Numbered from the stretch's first letter, positions 1 to 6,655 are shown. The stretch: 7,185 nt of DNA from an uncultured Olegusella sp. (GCF_947253395.1 NZ_CAMXYY010000076.1:1-7185); one strand, 5' to 3'. The notes: generated by a model not told the origin, from the letters alone. Numbers and translations: made by a program.

Positions 1-51
1 ACCTACACCAGCAGGACCTGAAATTACAAAGAGACGGGGTGTAAGTTCCAC
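1..51 (-). CDS. gmk: Guanylate kinase, N-terminal fragment (runs off the left edge)
   Basis: Only the first 17 codons are present, starting from a GTG whose G is the last base of the mihF TAG stop (TAGTG). The peptide reads MELTPRLFVISGPAGVG: a short lead, a hydrophobic beta strand, and the start of a P-loop of the guanylate kinase type (family form GPSGVGKGT, here with Ala for Ser). Guanylate kinase phosphorylates GMP to GDP with ATP in the cytoplasm. A GAGGTG inside the 3' end of mihF, about 11 nt before the GTG, can serve as ribosome binding site, so translation is probably coupled to mihF. In mycobacteria gmk also follows mihF. The lysine of the P-loop and everything after lie outside the window. 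The call rests on a short motif plus gene order. Confidence 0.8.
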   Translation of the reverse strand, partial: MELTPRLFVISGPAGVG

Positions 52-359
52 TACTTGGAAAGCACCTCAAGCAGCTGCTCGCGCTGACGAGCACCCAAGC
101 CCTTGACACGACGAGTAGCAGAAATGCCCAGCTCATCCATAATCTTGGTAGCCTTTGCCTTGCCATAACCAGGCAGAGACTCGATAAGAGCAGAGACCTT
201 CATGCGTGCAGCAATGGGGTCATCAGAATCGAGAACCTCCTGCAGAGAAACTTGACCGTTCTTAATCTTATCGCGAAGCTCTGCACGAGCATGACGGGCT
301 GCAGCCGCCTTCTCGAGTGCTGCTTTACGCTGCTCATCGCTCAGCTGAGGTAGTGCCAT
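51..359 (-). CDS. mihF: Integration host factor, actinobacterial type (mIHF)
   Basis: A 102-residue basic, cytoplasmic DNA-binding protein of the mIHF family, known to bend and compact the nucleoid in mycobacteria and Streptomyces; it is unrelated in sequence to E. coli IHF. The N terminus MALPQLSDEQRKAALEKAAA is the family hallmark, followed by a charged helix (about residues 20-35). From about residue 50 comes the S13-like helix-two-turn-helix DNA-binding region, with LIESLPGYGKAKATKIMDEL and then ISATRRVKGLGARQREQLL. Length matches the short mycobacterial form (about 105 residues). An in-frame TTG four codons upstream (369-371) would give a longer reading, but that TTG lies inside the Shine-Dalgarno GGAGG (365-369), which is spaced 5 nt from the ATG at 357-359, so the ATG is chosen. 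It follows pyrE by 224 nt and overlaps gmk by 1 nt. Confidence 0.95.
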   Translation of the reverse strand: MALPQLSDEQRKAALEKAAAARHARAELRDKIKNGQVSLQEVLDSDDPIAARMKVSALIESLPGYGKAKATKIMDELGISATRRVKGLGARQREQLLEVLSK

Positions 360-364
360 GAAGT

Positions 365-369
365 CCTCC
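365..369 (-). promoter_or_regulatory. Ribosome binding site that fixes the mihF start
   Basis: On the minus strand GGAGG stands 5 nt before the ATG at 357-359. The alternative TTG start at 369-371 would place this site inside the coding region, so the site decides for the shorter protein. Confidence 0.85.
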
Positions 370-397
370 AAACATCCAACGTACCTAAATGCAATTC

Positions 398-424
398 AAA
401 AAAAGAGTGCCAGTCGCACATCTC
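398..424 (-). terminator. Terminator-like hairpin in front of mihF
   Basis: On the minus strand GTGC (407-410 and 416-419 are the arms) encloses the loop GACTG, and the stem continues past one bulged base as GAGA pairing with TCTT. The 3' arm runs into seven T (398-404). Stem plus U-run is the form of a rho-independent terminator or attenuator. It lies 38 nt before the mihF ATG and 160 nt after the pyrE stop. It could end the pyr transcript, or attenuate a mihF transcript started further upstream. The stem is short (4 + 4 bp), so efficiency is uncertain. Confidence 0.5.
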
Positions 425-583
425 ATTGATACCGCTGACTTGCACGGACATTTAGTGTGCCACAAATTTGTCTGAATGCAAGCATGAGCTGCAAAAACGC
501 GCTTTTTTAGCCTTCTTCGTCACATTACGTACGTTTATACACGTTTTTTTGGCTTAAAAGAAGGATAAAGACAGGCTTCAAGA
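425..583 (-). other. pyrE-mihF spacer upstream of the hairpin
   Basis: No gene is visible in this stretch. On the minus strand it holds TATAAA (534-539), a good -10 hexamer but with only a weak -35 (TTCTTT, 557-562, 17 nt spacing), so a mihF promoter here is only a possibility. It also holds a perfect 10-bp palindrome ACAAATTTGT (462-471), and GCACA (456-460), which is complementary to the 5' arm of the hairpin at 398-424. A run AAAAAGCGCGTTTTT (492-506) forms only an A-T stem and is not a convincing terminator for pyrE. Confidence 0.35.
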
Positions 584-1237
584 CTAAGCGCGCCAAGACT
601 CATCAGCAGGATTATCTCGAAAAGCCAGCAAACGAGCCTCATCTGACGGCTTGATATATCCTTCTGCGACTGCCACTTTTGCGAGCGTATCAAGATCACA
701 TAAGCTTGTATTGCAAACATGCTCTGTCGATAAACGATCGAGGCCTTTTTGCATACCGTATGTAAATATCGATACCACACCTAAAACATCAGCGCCTGCT
801 TCACGAAGGGGCAAAACACAATCGAGTACAGAACCTCCCGTTGAAATAAGATCCTCAACTACAACAACCTTCTCACCAAACTCTAAGTGACCCTCAATTT
901 GATTTTTGCGGCCGTGATCTTTTGCAGAACCACGCACATAACCCATAGGCTTACCCAAACGATCAGCCGCAATAGCAGCATGAGCAATTCCTGCAGTAGA
1001 AGTTCCCATGAGCATTTCTACTTTGGGATAAAGCTCGGCAATACGAGCGGCGATAGACTCATCGATGAGGGTACGTACGTCTGGATATGAAAGAGTAAGA
1101 CGGTTATCACAGTAAATAGGGCTCTTGATACCACTTGCCCACGTAAAAGGGTCATCTGGCTTCAAAAAAACCGCACGAATAGAAAGCAAGGCATGGGCAA
1201 TCTCAGCGGCAGATGCAGCACGAATAAGGGAAGCCAT
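584..1237 (-). CDS. pyrE: Orotate phosphoribosyltransferase
   Basis: Cytoplasmic enzyme that joins orotate to PRPP, giving orotidine 5'-phosphate (OMP) and pyrophosphate, step 5 of UMP synthesis. The 217-residue length is normal. Visible motifs are FTWASGIKSPIYCDNRL (31-47, orotate/PRPP-side motif with the catalytic-site Lys39), YVRGSAKDHGRKNQIEG (100-116, the flexible catalytic loop with Lys106), and the PRPP-binding motif VVVVEDLISTGGS (124-136). In the loop the residue after the conserved Arg is Gly rather than the Lys seen in enterobacterial enzymes; Gram-positive enzymes also vary here. It is last in the pyr operon, 43 nt after pyrF, with ATG at 1235-1237 preceded by a strong AGGAGG that sits in a small inverted repeat. 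No clear terminator directly follows the TAG stop. Confidence 0.96.
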   Translation of the reverse strand: MASLIRAASAAEIAHALLSIRAVFLKPDDPFTWASGIKSPIYCDNRLTLSYPDVRTLIDESIAARIAELYPKVEMLMGTSTAGIAHAAIAADRLGKPMGYVRGSAKDHGRKNQIEGHLEFGEKVVVVEDLISTGGSVLDCVLPLREAGADVLGVVSIFTYGMQKGLDRLSTEHVCNTSLCDLDTLAKVAVAEGYIKPSDEARLLAFRDNPADESWRA

Positions 1238-1250
1238 AGGAGTTCCTCCT
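1238..1250 (-). promoter_or_regulatory. pyrE ribosome binding site inside a small inverted repeat
   Basis: The 13 nt immediately before the pyrE ATG read AGGAGGAACTCCT on the minus strand. AGGAG can pair with CTCCT over a GAA loop, covering the Shine-Dalgarno. The SD itself is strong and 7 nt from the ATG. The hairpin is only 5 bp, so any effect on translation is inference. Confidence 0.5.
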
Positions 1251-1280
1251 TTTTTGACAAAAACAGCTATATAACAACGC

Positions 1281-2015
1281 TTAGTGAGCGGTCAGCTCAG
1301 CAACAATGGCATCAAAGGCACAAACAGGATCTTCTGCCTTCGTAATCGGTCTTCCGACCACCAACTTTGAGGCACCTGCCATAAGTGCGGCAGCAGGAGT
1401 AGCGACACGCTTTTGATCTCCCCTAGCAGCACCTACAGGACGTACGCCAGGTGTCACAATGAGCGCATCAGGGCCCAAAAGTTCACGCATTTCGGCTGCC
1501 TCCTGAGGAGAGCAGACGATACCATCAGAACCTGCCCCTACAGCTAAAGTTGCAAGACGAGAAACTTCTTCTTTGACCGTAGACTGCACGCCAATAGATG
1601 CCAAAGCTTCTTGATTCATGCTGGTTAGTACTGAAATTGCCACCAGTCTAGTGCGCTCACCGCGCATCTCAGCTGCCTCTTCAGTGCCCGCGCGTGCTTC
1701 GCCTACCATCTCAGCACCACCAAGGCCATGAATAGAAAGGATATCTGCCCCTACCAACGACGCAGCACGGGCTGCTCCTCTAATTTGGAAGGGAATATCA
1801 TGCAGCTTGAGATCAAGAAAGACTTTGAGTCCACGCTCATGCATCTTTTGGACTATAGCTGGTCCGCAAGCATAATAAAGAGTCATACCCACTTTGACCC
1901 AACGAGCACGACCTTCAAGCTGTGCAGCTAATTTAAGTGCTTCTTCATGACTGCAGTCAAGCGCAATGATTATTGCATCACGGGCTTGTTCAACTGACAA
2001 AGGAAGGCTTAACAT
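1281..2015 (-). CDS. pyrF: Orotidine 5'-phosphate decarboxylase
   Basis: Cytoplasmic TIM-barrel enzyme that decarboxylates OMP to UMP, the last step of the pathway. The 244-residue length is normal for the short bacterial group (pyrF type I). The barrel is marked by IIIALDCS (15-22), WVKVGMTLYY (39-48), the catalytic FLDLKLHDIP (67-76) carrying the Asp68-Lys70...Asp73 charge network, VTPGVRP (about 187-193) and the phosphate-gripping end AGASKLVVGRPIT (about 213-225). The ATG at 2013-2015 overlaps the end of pyrD by 7 nt (ATGTTAA), and AGGAG 7 nt before it lies inside pyrD, so the two are probably translationally coupled. Confidence 0.97.
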   Translation of the reverse strand: MLSLPLSVEQARDAIIIALDCSHEEALKLAAQLEGRARWVKVGMTLYYACGPAIVQKMHERGLKVFLDLKLHDIPFQIRGAARAASLVGADILSIHGLGGAEMVGEARAGTEEAAEMRGERTRLVAISVLTSMNQEALASIGVQSTVKEEVSRLATLAVGAGSDGIVCSPQEAAEMRELLGPDALIVTPGVRPVGAARGDQKRVATPAAALMAGASKLVVGRPITKAEDPVCAFDAIVAELTAH

Positions 2016-2935
2016 TCAAAAGCTCCTATCAATTCATTAATATCCGAAGCACCCTGATTTTTTGCCCAGTCATATAGCTCGTCTACTACACGAACCGCTG
2101 TCATGGGATCCGTCAGATTTGCTGTACCAACCGAAATTGCAGTAGCTCCCGCCAAGATAAACTCCGCAGCATCTGCACCATTGGTAATGCCACCAATGCC
2201 ACAAAGAGGAAGGTTTGATGCCTGGTGAGCTTCCCAAACCATACGCACGGCAATAGCGTGAATAGCAGGACCACTCAAACCTGCAGTGGGTCGAGAGAGA
2301 CGAGAGCGACGCGTGCGCGTATCAATAGACATGGCGGGAATCGTATTAATAAGGCTAAGCGCATCAGCACCTGAAGCTTCAAGGGCACGCGCAATTTCTG
2401 ACACCCGGCTTGGTGCCATTTTGACAATAAGAGGCTGTTTGGTACGAGGACGCACTGCTTGCATAAGCTTTGCAGCCGTCTCAGGGGTAGCGCCCATTGC
2501 AGCACCACCGGCAGCGATATTAGGACAAGAAATATTAAGCTCAAGTCCAGAAGCCCAAGGTGCAAGCTCCTCATAAAGCTCTACTGCCGCAATATATTCG
2601 TCGATGGAATGGCCCGCAACCTGCAAAATTACGGCACAACCACGCTGAGTTAATCCCTGGAGATATTCACCTTCAGACTCCACCATAGCGCGAATACCGA
2701 CATTTTGTAGCCCTACCGTATTCATAATACCTGAGCTGACCTCACACATACGAGGTGCGGGGTTGCCATCCCAAGGCTCTACAGCACAGCCCTTACACGT
2801 AATTGCACCAAGGCGAGCAACATCATAAAAGCTCTCAAACTCCCGCCCAAAACCATAGGTACCCGAAGCGGTATTCACAGGATTTTGCATATGAATACCA
2901 CCAAGATTTACTGCCATCAAAGGTGTACTCACCAT
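2009..2935 (-). CDS. pyrD: Dihydroorotate dehydrogenase, class 1B catalytic subunit
   Basis: FMN-containing TIM-barrel subunit that oxidises dihydroorotate to orotate. Class 1B enzymes form a PyrD2-PyrK2 tetramer that passes electrons to NAD, and the presence of pyrK directly upstream assigns this class. Length is 308 residues. Motifs are NTASGTYGFG (21-30), the substrate segment with GNPAPRM and NTVGLQNVG (57-80), ELNISCPNI (132-140) with the expected catalytic base Cys137 (class 2 uses Ser), Lys172 in IVKMAPS, INTIPAMSID (196-205), GLSGPAI (219-225) and the FMN-phosphate loops GIGGI (246-250) and ISVGTANL (267-274). The ATG at 2933-2935 overlaps the pyrK stop by 7 nt (ATGGTGA) and has AGGAGG 4 nt upstream. 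A second ATG at codon 7 lacks such a site. Confidence 0.96.
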   Translation of the reverse strand: MVSTPLMAVNLGGIHMQNPVNTASGTYGFGREFESFYDVARLGAITCKGCAVEPWDGNPAPRMCEVSSGIMNTVGLQNVGIRAMVESEGEYLQGLTQRGCAVILQVAGHSIDEYIAAVELYEELAPWASGLELNISCPNIAAGGAAMGATPETAAKLMQAVRPRTKQPLIVKMAPSRVSEIARALEASGADALSLINTIPAMSIDTRTRRSRLSRPTAGLSGPAIHAIAVRMVWEAHQASNLPLCGIGGITNGADAAEFILAGATAISVGTANLTDPMTAVRVVDELYDWAKNQGASDINELIGAFEC

Positions 2936-3711
2936 GCCACCTCCTTGGCATCAAAAACAGGGCCGTCGGTACAGCAGAATTTATAGCCACCTGCTCGCAT
3001 AGCAACATTACAGGTATGGCAGGCGCCAAAACCGCACGTCATCATTCGCTCTAAGGAAGCTTGGCAGTCTATTTTGGCCTTTTTTGCAAGTGAAGCCACA
3101 CCAGCCATCATCAGGTTTGGACCACAGGTGAGAATCTGTCCGAAATCACCTGGCAAAAGCTCTGCGACCACCTCGGTGGTAAAGCCTTGCCTACCGTAAC
3201 TTCCATCATCTGTAGTGACAATAACGGTAGCACCCATATCTTGAAGCACCGACTCGCCCCACAGTCGCTCTTTTGAGCGCGCACCAAGAACAGCGCAAAG
3301 CTCTACGTCCCGTTCTTTTAATTCGCGCGCCGCAGCAACAATGGGAGGTGCACCAACACCACCAGCTACCAGCAAAGCAGAACGATTATCGCTGAGATTC
3401 CAGCCCTTACCACACGGACCAATCAACGTAGAGCTCACACCAATCCTCATCTGAGAAAGTCGCTGCGTACCTTCACCTACTACGGCATAGATGAGCTCAA
3501 CACTACCCTCTTGCAAGTCAATGGAAGCAAAGGACAGGGGAAGGCGCACAATATGAGACGGATCGCCAGGTACGGCAATGTTGATAAACTGGCCTGGCAT
3601 AAGCTTTTTGGCAAGCTCAGGTGCCAAAATCTGCATGCGATACACGTCTTTTGCAACTTTTGCGTTGGACAGCACGCTAAAGTCATATTGCTTGATACCC
3701 TCTGTCCTCAT
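2929..3711 (-). CDS. pyrK: Dihydroorotate dehydrogenase B, electron-transfer (FAD/2Fe-2S) subunit
   Basis: Ferredoxin-reductase-like partner of PyrD that carries FAD and a [2Fe-2S] cluster and delivers electrons to NAD. Read from the ATG at 3709-3711 it has 260 residues. The FAD domain shows GQFINIAVPG (40-49) and the Arg56-Leu-Pro-Leu-Ser motif; the NAD-binding half shows LLVAGGVGAPPIVAAARE (113-130) and ILTCGPNLMM (193-202). The C-terminal cluster ligands are Cys226, Cys231, Cys234 and Cys246 or 247, in the pattern C-x4-C-x2-C-x(11-12)-C. A GTG two codons earlier (3715-3717) is also in frame, but the best SD-like sequence, GGGGTGA (3714-3720), overlaps that GTG and is well placed only for the ATG. 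It lies 26 nt after pyrC and overlaps pyrD by 7 nt. Confidence 0.95.
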   Translation of the reverse strand: MRTEGIKQYDFSVLSNAKVAKDVYRMQILAPELAKKLMPGQFINIAVPGDPSHIVRLPLSFASIDLQEGSVELIYAVVGEGTQRLSQMRIGVSSTLIGPCGKGWNLSDNRSALLVAGGVGAPPIVAAARELKERDVELCAVLGARSKERLWGESVLQDMGATVIVTTDDGSYGRQGFTTEVVAELLPGDFGQILTCGPNLMMAGVASLAKKAKIDCQASLERMMTCGFGACHTCNVAMRAGGYKFCCTDGPVFDAKEVAW

Positions 3712-3737
3712 TTTCACCCCATTGCTTTTTATAAACT

Positions 3738-5027
3738 TTAGGCCACAACACCGTTTGCAAGTGTACGTTTACCGCCACAGAACACATCACAAGCAGCGCC
3801 TTTGAGCTTATTGCCCAAGAAAGCAGAATTTTTAGATTTAGACTCAAAGTAGTCCTCAGTTACCTCAACTTCAGCTTCAGGATCAATGAGTGTCAGATCG
3901 GCAGCCGAACCTTCTTCAATCTTGATCGCAGGGAGACGCAAAATCTCACGCGGGGATACAGCCATCACTTCTACGAGACGACTCCAGCTCATAATGCCAG
4001 GTTCAACCATATGGGTAAGCATCAGAGGAAGAGAGGTTTCAAGACCGATAGTGCCAAAGAACGCAATTTCCCACTCACAGTCCTTCTCGTGAGCGGCATG
4101 AGGAGCGTGATCGGTCACTACACAGTCAATGGAACCATCGACAATGCCCTGACGCAGGGCTTCAGCATCCTTAGCAGAGCGCAGAGGAGGATTCATCTTG
4201 AGGTTAGTGTTGTAAGCAGTGGTGATATCGTCATCACAAAGGAAGAGGTGGTGAGGGGTTACCTCACAGGTTACGGATAGTCCTTCGGCTTTTGCTGCTT
4301 TAACCATTTCAAGGCCACGAGCCGTTGAAATATGAGCGATATGTAGGGCATAGTTAGTAGAACGAGTTAACTGAATATCGCGCCAGATTTCATGCTCTTC
4401 AGCCAATGCTGGCCAGCCAAACATGCCGAGACGAGTTGCTGCACGACCAGCGTTGATAACACCATTCTTTGAAAGGCTCTCATCTTCACAGTGAGCAATA
4501 GCCACCTTGTTGAACTGAGAAACATAGCCCATGCAAGTCTTCATCATGCCAGCAGATTGCACACCATGCCCATCATCAGAAAAAGCGCACGCGCCTTCGA
4601 GCACCATGTCCCCTATCTCGGCCAATGCCTCACCCTTTTGACCTTTGGTAAGCGCACCGATAGGACGAATATGCACATAACCTGCTGCTTTACCGCGGTC
4701 AATCTGATAGCGAATCTCGGCTCCCTCATCAGCAACGGGGTTGGTATTGGGCATGGTGGCCACATCGGTAAAGCCACCATGAGCAGCTGCACGAGATCCT
4801 GTCTCAATGGTTTCTTTGTACTCAAAACCTGGATCGCGGAAATGTACGTGCATATCTACCATACCAGGAATGAGCACCTTACCTGTAGCTTCTACTACCT
4901 CAGCATCTGTAGTATCAAGATTGTTGCCAACTGCTTTGATTTTATTGCCCTCAATCAGCACATCGCGCACATCATCAAGACCAAGCTGTGGGTCGACAAC
5001 GCGTGCGCCACGAATCAAATACGCCAT
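3738..5027 (-). CDS. pyrC: Dihydroorotase, class I
   Basis: Amidohydrolase-fold zinc enzyme that cyclises carbamoyl-aspartate to dihydroorotate in the cytoplasm. At 429 residues it matches the long class I enzymes of Gram-positives rather than the roughly 345-residue E. coli type. Metal and substrate motifs: DMHVHFRDPG (58-67; His60, His62), MPNTNP (92-97), FSDDGHGV (149-156; Asp151/152 at the bridging-ligand position that is carboxy-lysine in other groups), AHCED (178-182; His179), HIAHIST (229-235; His232) and TDHAPH (305-310; Asp306). All expected ligands are present, so it should be active. The ATG shares its A with the pyrB TAA (TAATG). Its SD, GGAGGAG, is the coding sequence of the last pyrB codons. 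Confidence 0.97.
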   Translation of the reverse strand: MAYLIRGARVVDPQLGLDDVRDVLIEGNKIKAVGNNLDTTDAEVVEATGKVLIPGMVDMHVHFRDPGFEYKETIETGSRAAAHGGFTDVATMPNTNPVADEGAEIRYQIDRGKAAGYVHIRPIGALTKGQKGEALAEIGDMVLEGACAFSDDGHGVQSAGMMKTCMGYVSQFNKVAIAHCEDESLSKNGVINAGRAATRLGMFGWPALAEEHEIWRDIQLTRSTNYALHIAHISTARGLEMVKAAKAEGLSVTCEVTPHHLFLCDDDITTAYNTNLKMNPPLRSAKDAEALRQGIVDGSIDCVVTDHAPHAAHEKDCEWEIAFFGTIGLETSLPLMLTHMVEPGIMSWSRLVEVMAVSPREILRLPAIKIEEGSAADLTLIDPEAEVEVTEDYFESKSKNSAFLGNKLKGAACDVFCGGKRTLANGVVA

Positions 5028-5950
5028 TAGTTTTCTCCTCCTAAGAGCAGATACATCTCAGCCATACGGGTTAGGACTCCTGCGTTTACCTGCTTTAAAA
5101 TCCTCGACTGCAAACTATCAGCAACCTCAGTATTGATTTCCATACCACGGTTCATAGGACCTGGGTGGCACACGATGGCACCAGGTTTCATCATGGCAGC
5201 ACGGCGAGCATCTAGACCATACAAGCGGTTATACTCACGCTTGGAAGGAATTGCAGCACCCTCCATACGCTCCAGCTGCACGCGCAGCATATAGACAACA
5301 TCCATCTCAGGAATAACCGAATCAAGATCTGCCGTCTGCTTGCAACCATACCAGCTGGGATCGCCTACCTGGAAGGTTGGAGGCCCAACAAGAGTAACTT
5401 CGGCACCCATAGTCTTAAGAGCAGGTGCGAGCGAGCCGCAGACACGACTGTGAGCGAGGTCACCAACAATAGCAACCTTAAGACCATCGAGATGCCCAAA
5501 CTCCTCACGGATGGTGTAAAGATCAAGCATGGCCTGGGTTGGATGCTGATGTTTACCATCACCTGCGTTAATAACAACAGCATCGGTATTTTCAATAATT
5601 TTTTTGGGAGTACCTGCCAGCCTTGCACGACAGACAAACATATCAACGTTCATAGCATCAATGGTCTGAATAGTATCAGCGAGGCTTTCTCCCTTTACAA
5701 CAGAGCTGGTAGAACCGCCCATATTGAGAGAGTCAGCCGACAGACGCTTTTCCGCTAGCTCAAAGGAACTGCGTGTACGCGTAGACGGCTCAAGAAAGAG
5801 ATTTACAATCGTGCGACCACGTAAAGCGGGGACCTTCTTGATAGTACGAGCATTCACAATAGGATCAAAGGATTTGGCAGTATCAAGAATCTGGGTAATG
5901 TCATCTGCCGTAAGGTCGTTAGTATCAATCAAATGCTTTACTGAGAGCAT
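5027..5950 (-). CDS. pyrB: Aspartate carbamoyltransferase, catalytic chain
   Basis: Committed step of the pathway: carbamoyl phosphate plus aspartate to carbamoyl-aspartate. Length is 307 residues, the usual catalytic-chain size. Carbamoyl-phosphate motif FLEPSTRTRSSFE (52-64), the 80s loop GGSTSSVVKGES (78-89, with Ser and Lys86 that reach the neighbouring active site), HPTQAMLDLYT (136-146), IVGDLAHSRV (161-170), the MLRVQLER aspartate-side segment (221-228) and HPGPMNRGMEI (262-272) are all visible. No pyrI regulatory chain is present, so the enzyme is presumably the unregulated trimer and control falls on PyrR. ATG at 5948-5950 lies within the end of pyrR (13-nt overlap), with CAGGAGG 9 nt upstream inside pyrR. 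Confidence 0.97.
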   Translation of the reverse strand: MLSVKHLIDTNDLTADDITQILDTAKSFDPIVNARTIKKVPALRGRTIVNLFLEPSTRTRSSFELAEKRLSADSLNMGGSTSSVVKGESLADTIQTIDAMNVDMFVCRARLAGTPKKIIENTDAVVINAGDGKHQHPTQAMLDLYTIREEFGHLDGLKVAIVGDLAHSRVCGSLAPALKTMGAEVTLVGPPTFQVGDPSWYGCKQTADLDSVIPEMDVVYMLRVQLERMEGAAIPSKREYNRLYGLDARRAAMMKPGAIVCHPGPMNRGMEINTEVADSLQSRILKQVNAGVLTRMAEMYLLLGGEN

Positions 5951-6531
5951 GAGCGTTGGCCTCCTGTCTGAATTGCGGCCTTGTGAGTCGCACTACCCCA
6001 AATTTCAACTGCTGAGTGATCGTCATCAGGCTCAACATAGACACGCACATCCTCCTCACGGGAAGAAGGAACGTTTTTACCAACATAATCGGCGCGAATA
6101 GGCAACTCACGGTGGCCACGGTCAACCATAACAGCCAGCTGAACCCTACGAGGTCTACCGTAATCCATCAGAGCGTCAAGAGCAGCGCGGATGGTACGAC
6201 CCGTATAAAGGACATCGTCTACGAGCACAACCACAGCATCATCAATATTAAAAGGAATATTGGAACCCTGAAGTACTGGCGCTACGCGCTTGCCAATGTC
6301 ATCACGGTAAAAGCTAATATCGAGCGTACCGATTTGTGGATGCACGCCAGCTGCCTTTTCAATCTCATCGGCAAGCTTGCGAGCAAGCGCCTCACCTCGA
6401 CGGATGATTCCTACAAGAACAAAATCCGTACTACCTTCGTTATGTTCTAATACCTCATGGGCAATACGAGTGATGGCGCGACTCATCGCCGCCTCATCCA
6501 TAATCGTCGCCTTTGGCTCAAACTGTGCCAT
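5938..6531 (-). CDS. pyrR: PyrR: pyr RNA-binding attenuation regulator with PRTase fold
   Basis: RNA-binding repressor of pyr operons, often with uracil phosphoribosyltransferase activity. UMP or UTP promotes, and PRPP opposes, RNA binding. The protein has 197 residues from the ATG at 6529-6531. Motifs: GIIRRGEALARKLADEI (41-57), TLDISFYRDD (69-78), PRPP motif VVLVDDVLYTGRT (101-113), and the family signature RGHRELPIRADYVGKNVPSS (138-157). The B. subtilis protein has about 181 residues, so the C-terminal tail after about residue 172, ending in QTGGQRSCSQ, is longer than usual; it also encodes the pyrB SD. An in-frame ATG five codons upstream is rejected because AGGAG lies between it and the chosen ATG. 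The attenuator it should bind lies just upstream (6570-6672). Confidence 0.96.
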   Translation of the reverse strand: MAQFEPKATIMDEAAMSRAITRIAHEVLEHNEGSTDFVLVGIIRRGEALARKLADEIEKAAGVHPQIGTLDISFYRDDIGKRVAPVLQGSNIPFNIDDAVVVLVDDVLYTGRTIRAALDALMDYGRPRRVQLAVMVDRGHRELPIRADYVGKNVPSSREEDVRVYVEPDDDHSAVEIWGSATHKAAIQTGGQRSCSQ

Positions 6532-6569
6532 TACGCTCCTTCCCATCTCTTGGACGCAGTCGCGACAAG

Positions 6570-6610
6570 AAAAAAAGATGCCCTGTCGCCGTTAGCGACA
6601 CGAGACACCC
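6570..6610 (-). terminator. Intrinsic terminator of the pyr leader (attenuator)
   Basis: On the minus strand TGTCGC (6595-6600) and GCGACA (6584-6589) form a perfect 6-bp stem over the loop TAACG. The stem extends past a 2-nt bulge (CG, 6601-6602) by pairing GGTGTCT (6603-6609) with GGGCATC (6577-6583), using several G-U pairs. Seven T (6570-6576) follow at once. It ends 38 nt before the pyrR ATG. Its 5' arm is shared with the antiterminator, so the two cannot coexist. Confidence 0.8.
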
Positions 6611-6655
6611 CGCAAGTAAATACACATATAAAATTTAACACCTTACGGGCATCTC
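6602..6655 (-). promoter_or_regulatory. Antiterminator hairpin of the pyr leader
   Basis: GAGATGCCCGTAAG (6642-6655) pairs with CTTGCGGGGTGTCTC (6602-6616) as a 14-bp stem with one bulged G and three G-U pairs, over a 25-nt AT-rich loop. Forming it uses up the 5' arm of the terminator (GGTGTCT), leaving only the inner 6-bp hairpin, which is then separated from the U-run by 7 unpaired bases. Its own 5' arm is the 3' half of the PyrR-binding loop. Confidence 0.75.

Noticed and set aside
360..371. Longer mihF start at TTG 369-371
   Set aside because: The TTG overlaps the GGAGG Shine-Dalgarno, and the family N terminus begins at the downstream ATG.
398..419. GGCACTC near mihF as half of a CIRCE (HrcA) element
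   Set aside because: The matching GAGTGC half at the proper spacing is absent; the bases are better explained by the hairpin.
492..506. AAAAAGCGCGTTTTT (minus strand) as the pyrE terminator
   Set aside because: The stem would be five A-T pairs with a GC-only loop, too weak for an intrinsic terminator.
535..780. Minus-strand 81-codon frame crossing the pyrE end
   Set aside because: It overlaps pyrE in another frame and runs into the spacer; no recognisable protein features or ribosome binding site.
4491..5030. Plus-strand open frame of 179 codons opposite pyrC
   Set aside because: It is antisense to a dihydroorotase with all its motifs, has no ribosome binding site that I can see, and its composition reads as a shadow frame.
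6532..6546. Longer pyrR start at ATG 6544-6546
   Set aside because: The AGGAG that serves pyrR lies downstream of it, just before the ATG at 6529-6531.
6617..6641. AT-rich stretch with TATAT-like hexamers as a second promoter for pyrR
   Set aside because: It is the loop of the antiterminator, and I see no -35 at a suitable distance.
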